NCBI GenBank assembly: GCA_050874905.1
Contig: JBNMLP010000008.1
Span: 1-64,000 of the forward strand
Reading direction: 5' to 3'
Length of the DNA stretch: 64,000 bases
From: NC2004 sp050874905
Lineage (GTDB): Bacteria > Bacillota > Clostridia > Lachnospirales > Lachnospiraceae
Both the position numbers and the translations under genes were made by a program. The stretch's first letter is position 1. The number at the start of each line of letters is the position of its first letter. Below the pieces are notes generated by a model. That model saw only the letters and a program-made list of their open reading frames with translations. It had not been told where the DNA came from and did not search any database. Positions 18,128 to 26,307 of this stretch are shown in pieces.

Positions 18128-19297
18128 TTACATCCAGTCTGCCTTATCGCACTGTAATGCTAAAAATACAAATTCCTCATCTGCCAGAACAATGACATCA
18201 TTGTGTTTCATCGGCATCGGGCCAAATAACAGCTCATCATTGATATAGATCAGATCTCTTGTTTCATCCGGCTGCAGGAAGCATTTTTTGGAACGTGGAT
18301 CATAGGTAATGATCGCATGACGATCTCTGCTGATCTTGCTGTTTCCGGATAAACAAATATCCATCGCAGTGGAACGTCCAATGAAATTACGTCCTTGTTT
18401 TACTTCGTAGCTTCTTCCTTTATGTGCACCCTTAATAGCAACCAGCCATCCGATCACCGGATTGGAATTCAGTTCTTCCGGTGTAATGTCATCCGGAATA
18501 CGGCTTGATACGGCACTTGCAACCGTGTCCTTTAACGTCGTCTTCTCTTCTTCCTCCTGTGGCGTTTCTTGTGCCTCAAATGGCTGCGGTTTTGTTTCGT
18601 CTTCCTCTTTGCTCTCTGGCTCTGGTTCCGGTTCTGTTACCGCTTCTGGTTCTTCTGAAACAACCGGCTCCTCTGCTACTGCTGCCGCTGCCACTGCTTC
18701 CGGCTCCTCAGCAGCCACCGGTTCTTCTGTCTTTGCTTCATCCAAAGGAATCTCCGGTTCTGCCGGAGCACTTTCTTCCTCCCCGGAAGACTCCGGTTCT
18801 TCGATTTCCACAGTATCTTCTTCCAATTCCGGCTCTATGTTCTCCTCTGTCCGCTCCGGCTCTGTATTGACCGCAGATGCAGGAACTTCTTCCGGCTCGA
18901 TCACGATCTCCTGCTCTTCCTCGCGTTTTTCCTCATGAGGAACAAATTCTTCTTCCACCTGTAGCTGCTCCACTTTCTCAGCCGCTACGGCTGCCTCCTG
19001 CTCATTTAAACGGATGGTCACCATTTCATCCAGATCTTCTTCCTCGTTCGCTGCCGCCGCTGGTTCCGGTGTTTCCTGCACCGGCTGGCTGGAAGAAAAC
19101 ATCATACGATCCTCTACTTCCACCTTCTTCTGTGGTTCCGGTTCTTTCACCGGTGCAACCGGCTCCTCTTTTTTGGCATCCGGATCTTCATATGCTACAG
19201 TTTCACTCGGTGCCACCTGCATCCCTGTACAGTGTGGACAAGAGGTAAACTTATCCTTATCATAAAAATGCCCTCTCTCACATCTGGCTAATCTCAT
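18128..19297 (-). CDS. FHA-domain protein with zinc motif and acidic linker
   Basis: 389 residues in three parts. The N-terminus has a zinc-binding-like motif (C6, H10, C20, C23: CERGHFYDKDKFTSCPHC). Residues 30-280 are low-complexity, rich in Glu, Pro, Ala and Val, probably unstructured. The C-terminal 105 residues are an FHA domain (GRNFIGRSTAMDICLSG, then SRDRHAIITYD), which binds phosphothreonine peptides. The conserved Gly-Arg-Ser loop is intact, though the usual S-x-x-H is written SRDRH. It is last gene of the PP2C-FHA-kinase-PP2C-FHA run, 21 bases after a PP2C phosphatase, and is likely an adaptor or substrate of the kinases. The repeated EEPEAVAAA-like units should be unreliable for homology searches. 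Confidence 0.85.
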   Translation of the reverse strand: MRLARCERGHFYDKDKFTSCPHCTGMQVAPSETVAYEDPDAKKEEPVAPVKEPEPQKKVEVEDRMMFSSSQPVQETPEPAAAANEEEDLDEMVTIRLNEQEAAVAAEKVEQLQVEEEFVPHEEKREEEQEIVIEPEEVPASAVNTEPERTEENIEPELEEDTVEIEEPESSGEEESAPAEPEIPLDEAKTEEPVAAEEPEAVAAAAVAEEPVVSEEPEAVTEPEPEPESKEEDETKPQPFEAQETPQEEEEKTTLKDTVASAVSSRIPDDITPEELNSNPVIGWLVAIKGAHKGRSYEVKQGRNFIGRSTAMDICLSGNSKISRDRHAIITYDPRSKKCFLQPDETRDLIYINDELLFGPMPMKHNDVIVLADEEFVFLALQCDKADWM

Positions 19298-19318
19298 GTT
19301 ACATCCTCCTTTATGTTT

Positions 19319-20101
19319 TTATTCTTCTTCCTGATAATAAATGACAACGACCGAAGTATTGTCCTGACTGGTAAGAGAAGACAATACTGCTGTTTCTGTC
19401 AAGGTATCTGCTGCCGTCTGCGCATCCGGGAAATGAGACACACAGATCTCATGAATCTTTTTCTCCGGCAGCGTCCGATAGAGTCCATCACTGCACAACA
19501 GAACGACATCCTTTGGCTGTAACAGAAACGGCTCTAAGTTAATATCCATCAGCGAAACATTTCCAATTCCTAAAAAACTGATCAATGCTTCCGCCTTGCT
19601 TTCCTCCTGCTCATACACTTCCTTTGTGATCTCGCCGCTTTGCAGTGCCTGATCCAGGCGCATCCGGTAATTATGATCCCGGTTGACTGCCATGATCTCT
19701 TTTCCACGAAGAATGTAGATCCGGCTGTCCCCCACGGAAAGCCAATAAAGTGCATTCTGCTCAATGATCGCAGCCACTACCGTTGTTCCTGCACCGAGCA
19801 GCTTTCGTTCCTCATCTGCCAGCTCATGCACCACCGTATCCATCTCGATCGCCTCCTGGCGCATGAAATAGGGAATCTTCATGGTGCGATCCCGTTTCTC
19901 GTAATCTTCTGCAAATGTCTGCAATGCGGTCTGGCTCGCAAGTGCGCCGCCATTTAATCCACCCATTCCATCGCAAAGCACTGCCATCGCAGAATCTTTA
20001 TGAACTTCTCCATAGACACTGTCCTGTTGATCCGGTCTTGTTCCGATCAGACTGGATACCCCCAGTGACAATCGCCTTGGTTTCTTATTCGTATCACACA
20101 T
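19319..20101 (-). CDS. PP2C-family Ser/Thr protein phosphatase
   Basis: 260 residues, the size of a single PP2C domain (Stp/PphA type), metal-dependent and cytoplasmic. Typical motifs are GTRPDQQDSVYG with a metal-binding Asp, AVLCDGMGGLNGG, SVGDSRIYIL, VLLCSDGLYRTL and a late SQDNTSVVVIY, giving the metal-coordinating aspartates. It begins inside the last 8 bases of the kinase-FHA gene, so kinase and phosphatase are translationally coupled, a standard arrangement for opposing activities. Confidence 0.93.
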   Translation of the reverse strand: MCDTNKKPRRLSLGVSSLIGTRPDQQDSVYGEVHKDSAMAVLCDGMGGLNGGALASQTALQTFAEDYEKRDRTMKIPYFMRQEAIEMDTVVHELADEERKLLGAGTTVVAAIIEQNALYWLSVGDSRIYILRGKEIMAVNRDHNYRMRLDQALQSGEITKEVYEQEESKAEALISFLGIGNVSLMDINLEPFLLQPKDVVLLCSDGLYRTLPEKKIHEICVSHFPDAQTAADTLTETAVLSSLTSQDNTSVVVIYYQEEE

Positions 20102-21314
20102 GCATGACTCCTACTTTCATAACTGTATTTCTGTCTCCAATGGAAAATGTCTGTCCCGGCAGTAGTTCATGCAGTGTTCCCTGTGCAAGACGAACTCCGT
20201 TTACATACGTGCCATTCGTGGAATAATCTTCCAGATAAAAACGGTCCTTTTCTGAATCATAGTATATCTCGCAGTGATGTTTGCTCACGTAAAGATTCTT
20301 TGGAATTGCAATATCTGACTGTTTGGAACGTCCTACCGTAATGATCGTATCTTTTAAAATATTAAAGCGGCGTCCGGCATGTTCTCCTTTGATCGACTCC
20401 ACATAAGGAGAGATCACTACCTTATCATCATAGAGCGTGGTATCCAGTCCCAGCTCCACCATAAACTGCTTCATATCCTGCGTTCGCTCCCGGTAATCAA
20501 GCATCAGCGCATGATCTACCGCCCGCGATAATTCCGGAGTCAATTCCGGGAAAATAACACGAAGTGGAATATAGGACTCCCCGCTCAGCCGCTCCGGAGC
20601 AGTCGGGATCATCATTCCGGTCATACAGTAATACATCGTCCCCGCTAAGGAATATACATCGGTAAAGCTGCCCTGCACGCCCCGCTGTGAATACTGTTCC
20701 GGCGGAGCAAAACCCGGCTTTAACGCAATGGACGCTGTTTCATTGCGCACACTCAGATTGTTTTTGGCATTTCCAAAATCAATCACCCTGACTTCATTGT
20801 TTGTTGTGATAAAAATGTTATCCGGGCTGACATCCCGATGAAAAATTCCTTTTAATTCATGTACTTTGTTTAAGGCATATGCGACATTTCCTATGATCGC
20901 CAGTGTCTCACCGCTTCCGAGCCGTCCGTTCTTTTCCTTCAGATGTTCCTTGAGCGTCTTTCCCTCCAGATACTGCATAATAAAATACGAAGTATTGTTC
21001 TGGTTGAAGCAGTCCATAACCGGAACGATACCCGGAATGGAATCCAGACGCCTGAGTACATCGGCTTCCTCTAAGAATTTCTTTCGTCCATGTTCCAAAG
21101 AGGTCACGGAATCTGCTGATTTTGGTTCGATATGATAACCATCCTCTGCACGCCGGCACAGAGAATTTGGGGCATACTCTTTCATTGCATACACCTTGTC
21201 GGTATAGACATCCAGTACCTTATAGGTGATGCCAAACCCTCCGATGCCTATCACATCCATGATCTTATAACGATTTTTGATCGTCTGGTGTATCGGTAAT
21301 GTGAACTGTCCCAT
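20094..21314 (-). CDS. Ser/Thr protein kinase fused to an FHA domain
   Basis: 406 residues. Kinase domain about 14-270 with GIGGFGITYK, the ATP-binding lysine in YAMKEYAP, HRDVSPDN, DFGNA and APPEQY. As in the other kinase of this window, the catalytic loop has Ser in place of Lys (HRDxSPDN). The C-terminal FHA domain (about 300-400) contains ITVGRSKQSDIAIP, VSKHHCEIYYD and DYSTNGTYVNG, all the canonical phosphothreonine-binding elements. No membrane segment is seen. Such a fusion could bind its own autophosphorylated threonines or recruit phosphorylated partners. It sits between a small FHA gene and a PP2C gene. Confidence 0.93.
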   Translation of the reverse strand: MGQFTLPIHQTIKNRYKIMDVIGIGGFGITYKVLDVYTDKVYAMKEYAPNSLCRRAEDGYHIEPKSADSVTSLEHGRKKFLEEADVLRRLDSIPGIVPVMDCFNQNNTSYFIMQYLEGKTLKEHLKEKNGRLGSGETLAIIGNVAYALNKVHELKGIFHRDVSPDNIFITTNNEVRVIDFGNAKNNLSVRNETASIALKPGFAPPEQYSQRGVQGSFTDVYSLAGTMYYCMTGMMIPTAPERLSGESYIPLRVIFPELTPELSRAVDHALMLDYRERTQDMKQFMVELGLDTTLYDDKVVISPYVESIKGEHAGRRFNILKDTIITVGRSKQSDIAIPKNLYVSKHHCEIYYDSEKDRFYLEDYSTNGTYVNGVRLAQGTLHELLPGQTFSIGDRNTVMKVGVMHV

Positions 21315-21339
21315 TTGTTACGTCCCCGCCTTTCCAACG

Positions 21340-21708
21340 TTAATCCAGCCGGAAATTATTTCCTGACTGTCCAATAATGATAAATGTTCCTTTTGGAACA
21401 ATACGGCTTTTTCCTTTCTCAATGCGCTCTCTTCCAATGAATGTTCCATTGGTGGAGTGATCTGTCACAATGTACGTGTGATCCTGTGGATCAAATGTAA
21501 TCGTACAGTGCATCCGGCTCACGTTATTGTCATCAATGATCAGCTCCGAACATGCCGGGTCACGACCAATGACCACACTGCCGTCAAACTCGATCTTGCT
21601 GCCCTCATACTGCCCTTTGGTTGCCGTAAGTGTTGTGATCGTGCTTAACTGTTCTTCTTCCTGATCTTCCTGCCGTTCACTGGCCTGAAAAAATCTTAAT
21701 AATCCCAT
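21340..21708 (-). CDS. Small stand-alone FHA-domain protein
   Basis: 122 residues, almost entirely an FHA domain after a short N-terminal extension (about 25 residues). Motifs: VVIGRDPACSELIIDD, VSRMHCTITFD, DHSTNGTFIG. All phosphopeptide-binding residues expected in the family are present (GR, SxxH, NG). It has a strong AGGAGG site and lies 25 bases before the kinase-FHA gene. The role is probably to bind phosphothreonine marks laid down by the adjacent kinase; the partner is unknown. Confidence 0.92.
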   Translation of the reverse strand: MGLLRFFQASERQEDQEEEQLSTITTLTATKGQYEGSKIEFDGSVVIGRDPACSELIIDDNNVSRMHCTITFDPQDHTYIVTDHSTNGTFIGRERIEKGKSRIVPKGTFIIIGQSGNNFRLD

Positions 21709-21738
21709 GCTGCTACCTCCTGAATCTGTTCCCTGTTT

Positions 21739-22512
21739 CTATTGTTCTGCTTTCTCCTGCGTAACCCATACGACCACCGCAGAATAATTGTCCATATTCT
21801 GCCCATGTCCCTGCATTTTCACATGTGCCGCCATCTCAGAAAGCCATTGTTCCACGCTGTCTGCTTCGTTTAAAAGCTGCTGCATCTTCGCTTCCACAAT
21901 GTGCTCCCAGAAACCATCGGAGCATAATAAAAATGCCTGTTCCTCTTTTACGGAAATCGGTTCGGATAAGGTAAACTCGTCTTTTTCCCACGGCCTGCCC
22001 ATCGCCTTCAATAACCGGTTCCGATCCGGATGATGCCTGATCTCGTCTTCTGTAATTTCACCCGCATATACTAAAATCTGTGGGACACTGTGGTCAAGCG
22101 TGTGCGTAACCAGCGTACCATTCTCAAAATAATATAATCTGGAATCTCCCACATGTGCCCATTGAATGGCAGAACCAATCGATAAGAGCACCATCGTTGT
22201 CATCATATCACCATATGCGTTTTTCTGTTTGGTATCACATAACTCCTGTTGTGCGCTGCGGAACGTCTCCTCCAAAAAGTCCGGTGCCAAGCGTTTCTCC
22301 GGCTGCAAAAAACAAGACTCTACTGCCTCACACACTGTCCTGGAAGCAACTTCTCCAAAACCATGTCCGCCGAGTCCGTCCGCAACAGCAAACATGTACT
22401 GCCCTTCTGTCCCTAAAGTCAGTACCGCGTCCTCATTATAACTACGATCACCAACCATAGAAATACTGGCATACTGCACCTTCATTCTTTTGCCTGTTTC
22501 ACTTTTTGTCAT
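21739..22512 (-). CDS. PP2C-family Ser/Thr protein phosphatase, second copy
   Basis: About 257 residues, first gene of the kinase/phosphatase/FHA run. Motifs: GDRSYNEDAVL, AVADGLGGHGFGEVASR, AHVGDSRLYYF, FLLCSDGFWEH and DNYSAVVVW. The DGLGGHG form is the normal PP2C metal site. It is clearly diverged from the other PP2C in the cluster, so this is not a recent duplication. The longest frame starts at 22650, inside the terminator of the upstream gene. The ATG at 22512 (with AGGAG upstream) is preferred; 22485 is a further option. Confidence 0.92.
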   Translation of the reverse strand: MTKSETGKRMKVQYASISMVGDRSYNEDAVLTLGTEGQYMFAVADGLGGHGFGEVASRTVCEAVESCFLQPEKRLAPDFLEETFRSAQQELCDTKQKNAYGDMMTTMVLLSIGSAIQWAHVGDSRLYYFENGTLVTHTLDHSVPQILVYAGEITEDEIRHHPDRNRLLKAMGRPWEKDEFTLSEPISVKEEQAFLLCSDGFWEHIVEAKMQQLLNEADSVEQWLSEMAAHVKMQGHGQNMDNYSAVVVWVTQEKAEQ

Positions 22513-22566
22513 CTGTCCTAAGCTCCTGCATTTATACTGCCACACATCTACTCTCTCTAGTATACA

Positions 22567-22598
22567 ACAAAACTGCCCATTAGAAAATAGGCAGTTGT
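22567..22598 (-). terminator. Terminator between the phosphotransferase gene and the PP2C/FHA run
   Basis: The hairpin AACTGCC...GGCAGTT is followed leftwards by TTTTGTTG. A -10-like TATACT lies just beyond it and may start the PP2C transcript. Confidence 0.65.
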
Positions 22599-22653
22599 TA
22601 GTTTTGTATAAAATTTTTCTGATTCTCATTTGATTCAAGTTAAATTGCACAAA

Positions 22654-24090
22654 TCATAGAACGTCCCACAAAGGCTCTAAATGATATATACCATTATAGA
22701 ATGCACCACATATAGAGTCGTAATCCTCCCACGCATACGAGGTAAGGGAAAGCCAGAAAATCGTATGGATGAAGCGTAGCGTCATACGATCCACCTCGTC
22801 CCCCAGCAGTTCCAGATAAAACTCCTCCATATCTTCCCAGTGATTAGAACCGGTCTGCACCTCGACCTCATTTTCATGGATCGACAGTGAAAAGTTCTTG
22901 TTATTAAACTGATCGAAATTACCTGCCACCGAATAGTAAAGCTTTGCCCAGTCATATTTGGCATCCCCGTAAAGCTCTGTAAATCCAAAATAACCACGCG
23001 GATCAATCAGGATCGGTTCTCTCCCCTCGTCCGTTTCCCGAAACATAATATTGGAAAACGTACAATCTCCATGAATGACGGTGAATTCCTCTGTCGCAAG
23101 TTTTTCTGTCAGTTGTTCAAATGCTTCCTTATGAAATAAAATGTTGCGGCAGCGGCGTTTGTTGACCACGATTTCCTTCTGGTCGGCAAATGGGATCACA
23201 TCCCGCACCTGATTCAAACGATCAAACGTCTTGTCCGCATAAGCATTCTTCAAACTTGCTTTCTCTGCCGGAATTTTTCCAAGTGCGTGCAGCTTCTTCA
23301 GCATGTCCACGGTATCCGTAAGCATGGCTGCCTTTTCCTCGTAAGTCAGATGCTCATAGGCATACATATTTTTTCCCGTGATACGTTCCATAATAAATGG
23401 TTCATAACTGTAGATACGCGGCAATTGTTCAAATCCCATCTGTTGTACTGACTGATACCATGAGATCTCGCGTGCCGCAAGCTGCTGCCCCTGTGCATCG
23501 CGCCCCTCTTTTAATATGAACTCTTCTGACCATTCCATCTGATTAAACGGGCGGCAATGCCGGTCCACCACCTGTTTCACTTTTTCTATGGAATCATAAC
23601 AAATGCTGCCTTTTAAATCCCATACTTCTGTCTGCGCAGGGTTCACAGTATCTGTAAAAAACTGTTCTACCAGTGCTTTCGTATTCTTTTCCTCTCCATT
23701 CCGGTACAAAAGGGCAGCATTTTTTCCATCAATCCGTCCGAGAAACGTATCATTTTCTTCCGGGAATGCACAATCCTTCGCCAGGATCACATTTCCCTTG
23801 ATCAACAATGCCTGCCCGGCAGACTGCCATTTTTCCTTTATCGTGTCAGTAAGCTGTTCCCTTTTTATGATCGTCATATCTCCTTTAAAAAAAGAAGAAA
23901 CATAACGCTTTAATACATCAAATTGATAATCGCCTACTACGATATAATGTGCTTTGGGAAATCGTCGTAACAAATGGAACAGGATTGGACAGTTATCCAC
24001 CGGCACCAATGCATTGGGCTTATTTTGGGTATAATATGCCAATGCCTCACCACGTTCCTCCGCCTGAACCAGAATATATTGTAACTGCAT
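22654..24090 (-). CDS. Nucleotidyltransferase-like/phosphotransferase (APH-fold) fusion
   Basis: About 478 residues. The C-terminal half (about 190-478) is an aminoglycoside/choline-kinase-type phosphotransferase: VIHGDCTFSNIMF is the catalytic loop and ILIDPRGYFG the metal-binding motif. The N-terminal 180 residues (ALVPVDNCPILFHLLRRF near the start) look like a degenerate nucleotidyltransferase-fold domain without an obvious active-site signature. Such combinations occur in proteins of surface-polysaccharide or lipid-headgroup metabolism, but the real substrate is unknown. Antibiotic resistance should not be assumed. The start at 24090 has AAGGAG seven bases upstream; the longer frame from 24123 has none. 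It precedes the PP2C run, with a terminator between. Confidence 0.75.
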   Translation of the reverse strand: MQLQYILVQAEERGEALAYYTQNKPNALVPVDNCPILFHLLRRFPKAHYIVVGDYQFDVLKRYVSSFFKGDMTIIKREQLTDTIKEKWQSAGQALLIKGNVILAKDCAFPEENDTFLGRIDGKNAALLYRNGEEKNTKALVEQFFTDTVNPAQTEVWDLKGSICYDSIEKVKQVVDRHCRPFNQMEWSEEFILKEGRDAQGQQLAAREISWYQSVQQMGFEQLPRIYSYEPFIMERITGKNMYAYEHLTYEEKAAMLTDTVDMLKKLHALGKIPAEKASLKNAYADKTFDRLNQVRDVIPFADQKEIVVNKRRCRNILFHKEAFEQLTEKLATEEFTVIHGDCTFSNIMFRETDEGREPILIDPRGYFGFTELYGDAKYDWAKLYYSVAGNFDQFNNKNFSLSIHENEVEVQTGSNHWEDMEEFYLELLGDEVDRMTLRFIHTIFWLSLTSYAWEDYDSICGAFYNGIYHLEPLWDVL

Positions 24091-24186
24091 ACTGCAACTC
24101 CTTATGTCAGTTTGTTTTTTCATACTTATCCACTATTTTACTAATAATCACAAGGATTTGCAAGAGGGCATAAACCATCTCACTTT

Positions 24187-24642
24187 TTATACGTCCCTTT
24201 TCTGCACCATCCGAATCAGTTTTTCCAATGAGGCAGCAAAACGTGCATCATCCTCTGCCGTCCTCTTTTTCGGTCCCTTCACATGATTCTTATGGGAATC
24301 CTTCCTTGCCTTTTTATTCAAGTGACGTTCCATCAGCATCTGATCGATATTTTCATTCGTATACCATTTGCCCGACTGGTGGATCGCAAATGCTCCTTTT
24401 CCAAGTGCCATGGCAGCCACCCCGTAATCCTGTGATACCACAATGTCCCCCCGGTGACAAATGCTGATCAGCTTATAATCTACCGCATCTGCTCCGGCTC
24501 CTACCACAACTACCTCGCTGTAATCTGAGGTAAGCACATGATTGGTATCACAAAGAAGTGTGACCGGAATATCATATTTTTGAGCGATCTGTTCGCTAAT
24601 GCGGACAACCGGACAGGCATCCGCGTCAATCAATAGGTGCAT
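24187..24642 (-). CDS. UPF0178/YaiI-YqxD family protein (DUF188)
   Basis: 151 residues. It begins MHLLIDADACPVV, the family signature, followed by DTNHVL and a PIN-like pattern (VSQDYGVAAMAL, then KGPKKRT). The conserved acidic residues suggest a nuclease-like fold, but no activity is established. It starts 24 bases after the DUF4186 gene and is probably co-transcribed with it. Confidence in the family is high; function is unknown. Confidence 0.93.
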   Translation of the reverse strand: MHLLIDADACPVVRISEQIAQKYDIPVTLLCDTNHVLTSDYSEVVVVGAGADAVDYKLISICHRGDIVVSQDYGVAAMALGKGAFAIHQSGKWYTNENIDQMLMERHLNKKARKDSHKNHVKGPKKRTAEDDARFAASLEKLIRMVQKRDV

Positions 24643-24666
24643 GGTTTTCCTCCTATATGCGTTCTA

Positions 24667-25047
24667 TTACAATTCTTTTTTGGCTCTTTCTATCTCCTGT
24701 GTGATCCACGTCATGATCACATCCACCAGATATGCCTGCTGCTTTTCTCCAAGCTGCATCCCGGACGGTATTTTATGCCACTTGCGGATACATTCCCGGC
24801 AGCAAGTAGCCGTCGCATGCTGTGCAACAAAGACCGGATGTCCTCTCATGGGTGTCTGCTTTCCATCGTTTGGAATCACCGCAGGAGCCTGCCTTTTGGC
24901 AATAAAATCCGCTGCATGCTGCCGGATCACATCCAATCCCTTTTGATCAATATAGTCAAGATCCTTTTGACTTAAATGGAAACGACTGCGGAATTTGGAA
25001 TTGCCCAGTCTGATAAAAAGTTGTTCATACCATTCTTCTTTGGTCAT
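24667..25047 (-). CDS. DUF4186 family protein
   Basis: About 126 residues. It contains the strongly conserved family core DVIRQHAADFIAKR, NDGKQTPMRGHPVF and AQHATATCCRECIRKWH, with two adjacent Cys and conserved His residues that could bind metal. No biochemical function is known to me. The longest frame begins with GTG at 25098 without a ribosome-binding site. ATG at 25047 (GAGG six bases upstream) and ATG at 25059 (GGAAAG upstream) are both possible. The first gene of a two-gene unit with the UPF0178 gene. Confidence 0.88.
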   Translation of the reverse strand: MTKEEWYEQLFIRLGNSKFRSRFHLSQKDLDYIDQKGLDVIRQHAADFIAKRQAPAVIPNDGKQTPMRGHPVFVAQHATATCCRECIRKWHKIPSGMQLGEKQQAYLVDVIMTWITQEIERAKKEL

Positions 25048-25133
25048 ATCATGCCTCATCTCTACTTTCCATGAAAGATTCCCTGTAGGATCACTCACGC
25101 TATCAACATTATACCATTTCTTTTCCGACTAAA

Positions 25134-25165
25134 AAAGTGGCATACCAAAACTGATATGCCACTTT
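25134..25165. terminator. Terminator of the GGGtGRT operon
   Basis: Hairpin AAAGTGGCATA/TATGCCACTTT; leftwards it ends in six T's, fitting termination of the minus-strand GGGtGRT transcript about 110 bases after its stop codon. Confidence 0.85.
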
Positions 25166-25191
25166 CTTTATTCACATTTGTATAACCAAGT

Positions 25192-25224
25192 GTGTGCAAC
25201 GGGTGAGCAACGGGTGTGCAACGG
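25192..25224. repeat. Three tandem 11-bp repeats in the GGGtGRT 3' untranslated region
   Basis: GTGTGCAACGG, GTGAGCAACGG and GTGTGCAACGG in direct succession, followed by GTGC. The repeat is non-coding, between the stop at 25278 and the terminator. Three short units without spacers are not a CRISPR array. Confidence 0.9.
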
Positions 25225-25277
25225 GTGCTTATTTACCGTTATCCACAATTGTTTAAAGCCTTATTTTATGCGGCTTT

Positions 25278-26288
25278 TTAGAACTTACCAGCGTCTGCAG
25301 CTTCCTGAACAGCTACGGCTACAGCTACCGTCATACCAACCATTGGGTTGTTTCCTGCACCGATCAGACCCATCATCTCTACGTGAGCTGGTACAGAAGA
25401 TGATCCTGCGAACTGTGCATCAGAGTGCATACGTCCTAAAGTATCTGTCATACCATAAGAAGCAGGACCTGCTGCCATGTTATCTGGATGTAAGGTACGT
25501 CCTGTACCACCACCGGATGCTACAGAGAAGTATTTCTTACCCTGCTCTAAACACTCTTTCTTGTATGTTCCTGCTACTGGATGCTGGAAACGTGTAGGGT
25601 TGGTTGAGTTACCAGTGATAGATACATCAACACCCTCTTTGTGCATGATCGCAACACCCTCTGGTACAGAGTTCGCACCATAGCAGTTAACCTTTGCACG
25701 AAGTCCGTCAGAATATGACTTACGGAATACTTCTTTTACTTCGTTTGTATATGGATCATACTCTGTCTCAACAAAAGTAAATCCGTTGATACGGGAAATG
25801 ATCTGAGCTGCATCTTTTCCTAAACCATTTAAGATAACACGTAAAGGCTCTTTACGAACTTTGTTTGCTTTCTCTGCGATACCGATTGCTCCCTCAGCAG
25901 CAGCGAATGACTCATGTCCTGCTAAGAATGCGAAACATTTGGTATCTTCTTCCAGTAACATCTTACCTAAGTTACCATGTCCTAAACCTACTTTACGAGT
26001 ATCTGCAACAGAACCCGGAATACAGAAAGACTGAAGTCCTTCTCCGATTGCTGCTGCTGCGTCTGCTGCTCTTCTGCATCCCTTCTTGATTGCGATAGCA
26101 GCACCTACTGTATATGCCCAGCAAGCGTTCTCAAAACAGATTGGCTGGATAGCCTTGATCTGATCGTAAACATTAAGACCAGCATCTTTGGTGATCTTCT
26201 CTGCTTCTTCGATAGAGGAGATACCGTAGCTTGCTAATACTTCATTGATCTGTTTAATTCTTCTTTCATATGATTCAAATAATGCCAT
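25278..26288 (-). CDS. GGGtGRT protein
   Basis: 336 residues, matching the family named for its motif, here GGGTGRT at residues 259-265. Other conserved stretches are GLGHGNLGKMLLEED, FLAGHESFAAAEGAIGIAEK and ITGNSTNPTRFQHPVAGTYK. There is no signal peptide or membrane helix. In Clostridia this gene is known to occur next to a NifU-like scaffold gene, as here (19 bases apart), but the biochemical role is not established. The Gly-rich motif may bind a nucleotide or phosphate (inference). Codon choice looks more biased towards a few preferred codons than in the flanking genes, which suggests high expression. Confidence 0.9.
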   Translation of the reverse strand: MALFESYERRIKQINEVLASYGISSIEEAEKITKDAGLNVYDQIKAIQPICFENACWAYTVGAAIAIKKGCRRAADAAAAIGEGLQSFCIPGSVADTRKVGLGHGNLGKMLLEEDTKCFAFLAGHESFAAAEGAIGIAEKANKVRKEPLRVILNGLGKDAAQIISRINGFTFVETEYDPYTNEVKEVFRKSYSDGLRAKVNCYGANSVPEGVAIMHKEGVDVSITGNSTNPTRFQHPVAGTYKKECLEQGKKYFSVASGGGTGRTLHPDNMAAGPASYGMTDTLGRMHSDAQFAGSSSVPAHVEMMGLIGAGNNPMVGMTVAVAVAVQEAADAGKF

Positions 26289-26307
26289 TATATCGTTCCT
26301 CCTTCTC

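Noticed and set aside
18462..19248. Plus-strand open frames opposite the FHA protein linker (158, 121 and 123 codons)
   Set aside because: Produced by the Glu/Pro-rich low-complexity linker read backwards; all are simple-sequence translations.
22654..24090. Aminoglycoside-resistance gene
   Set aside because: Only the phosphotransferase fold is shared; the fused N-terminus and location do not point to antibiotic resistance.
25192..25224. Possible CRISPR repeat
   Set aside because: Only three 11-bp units without spacers and no cas genes nearby.
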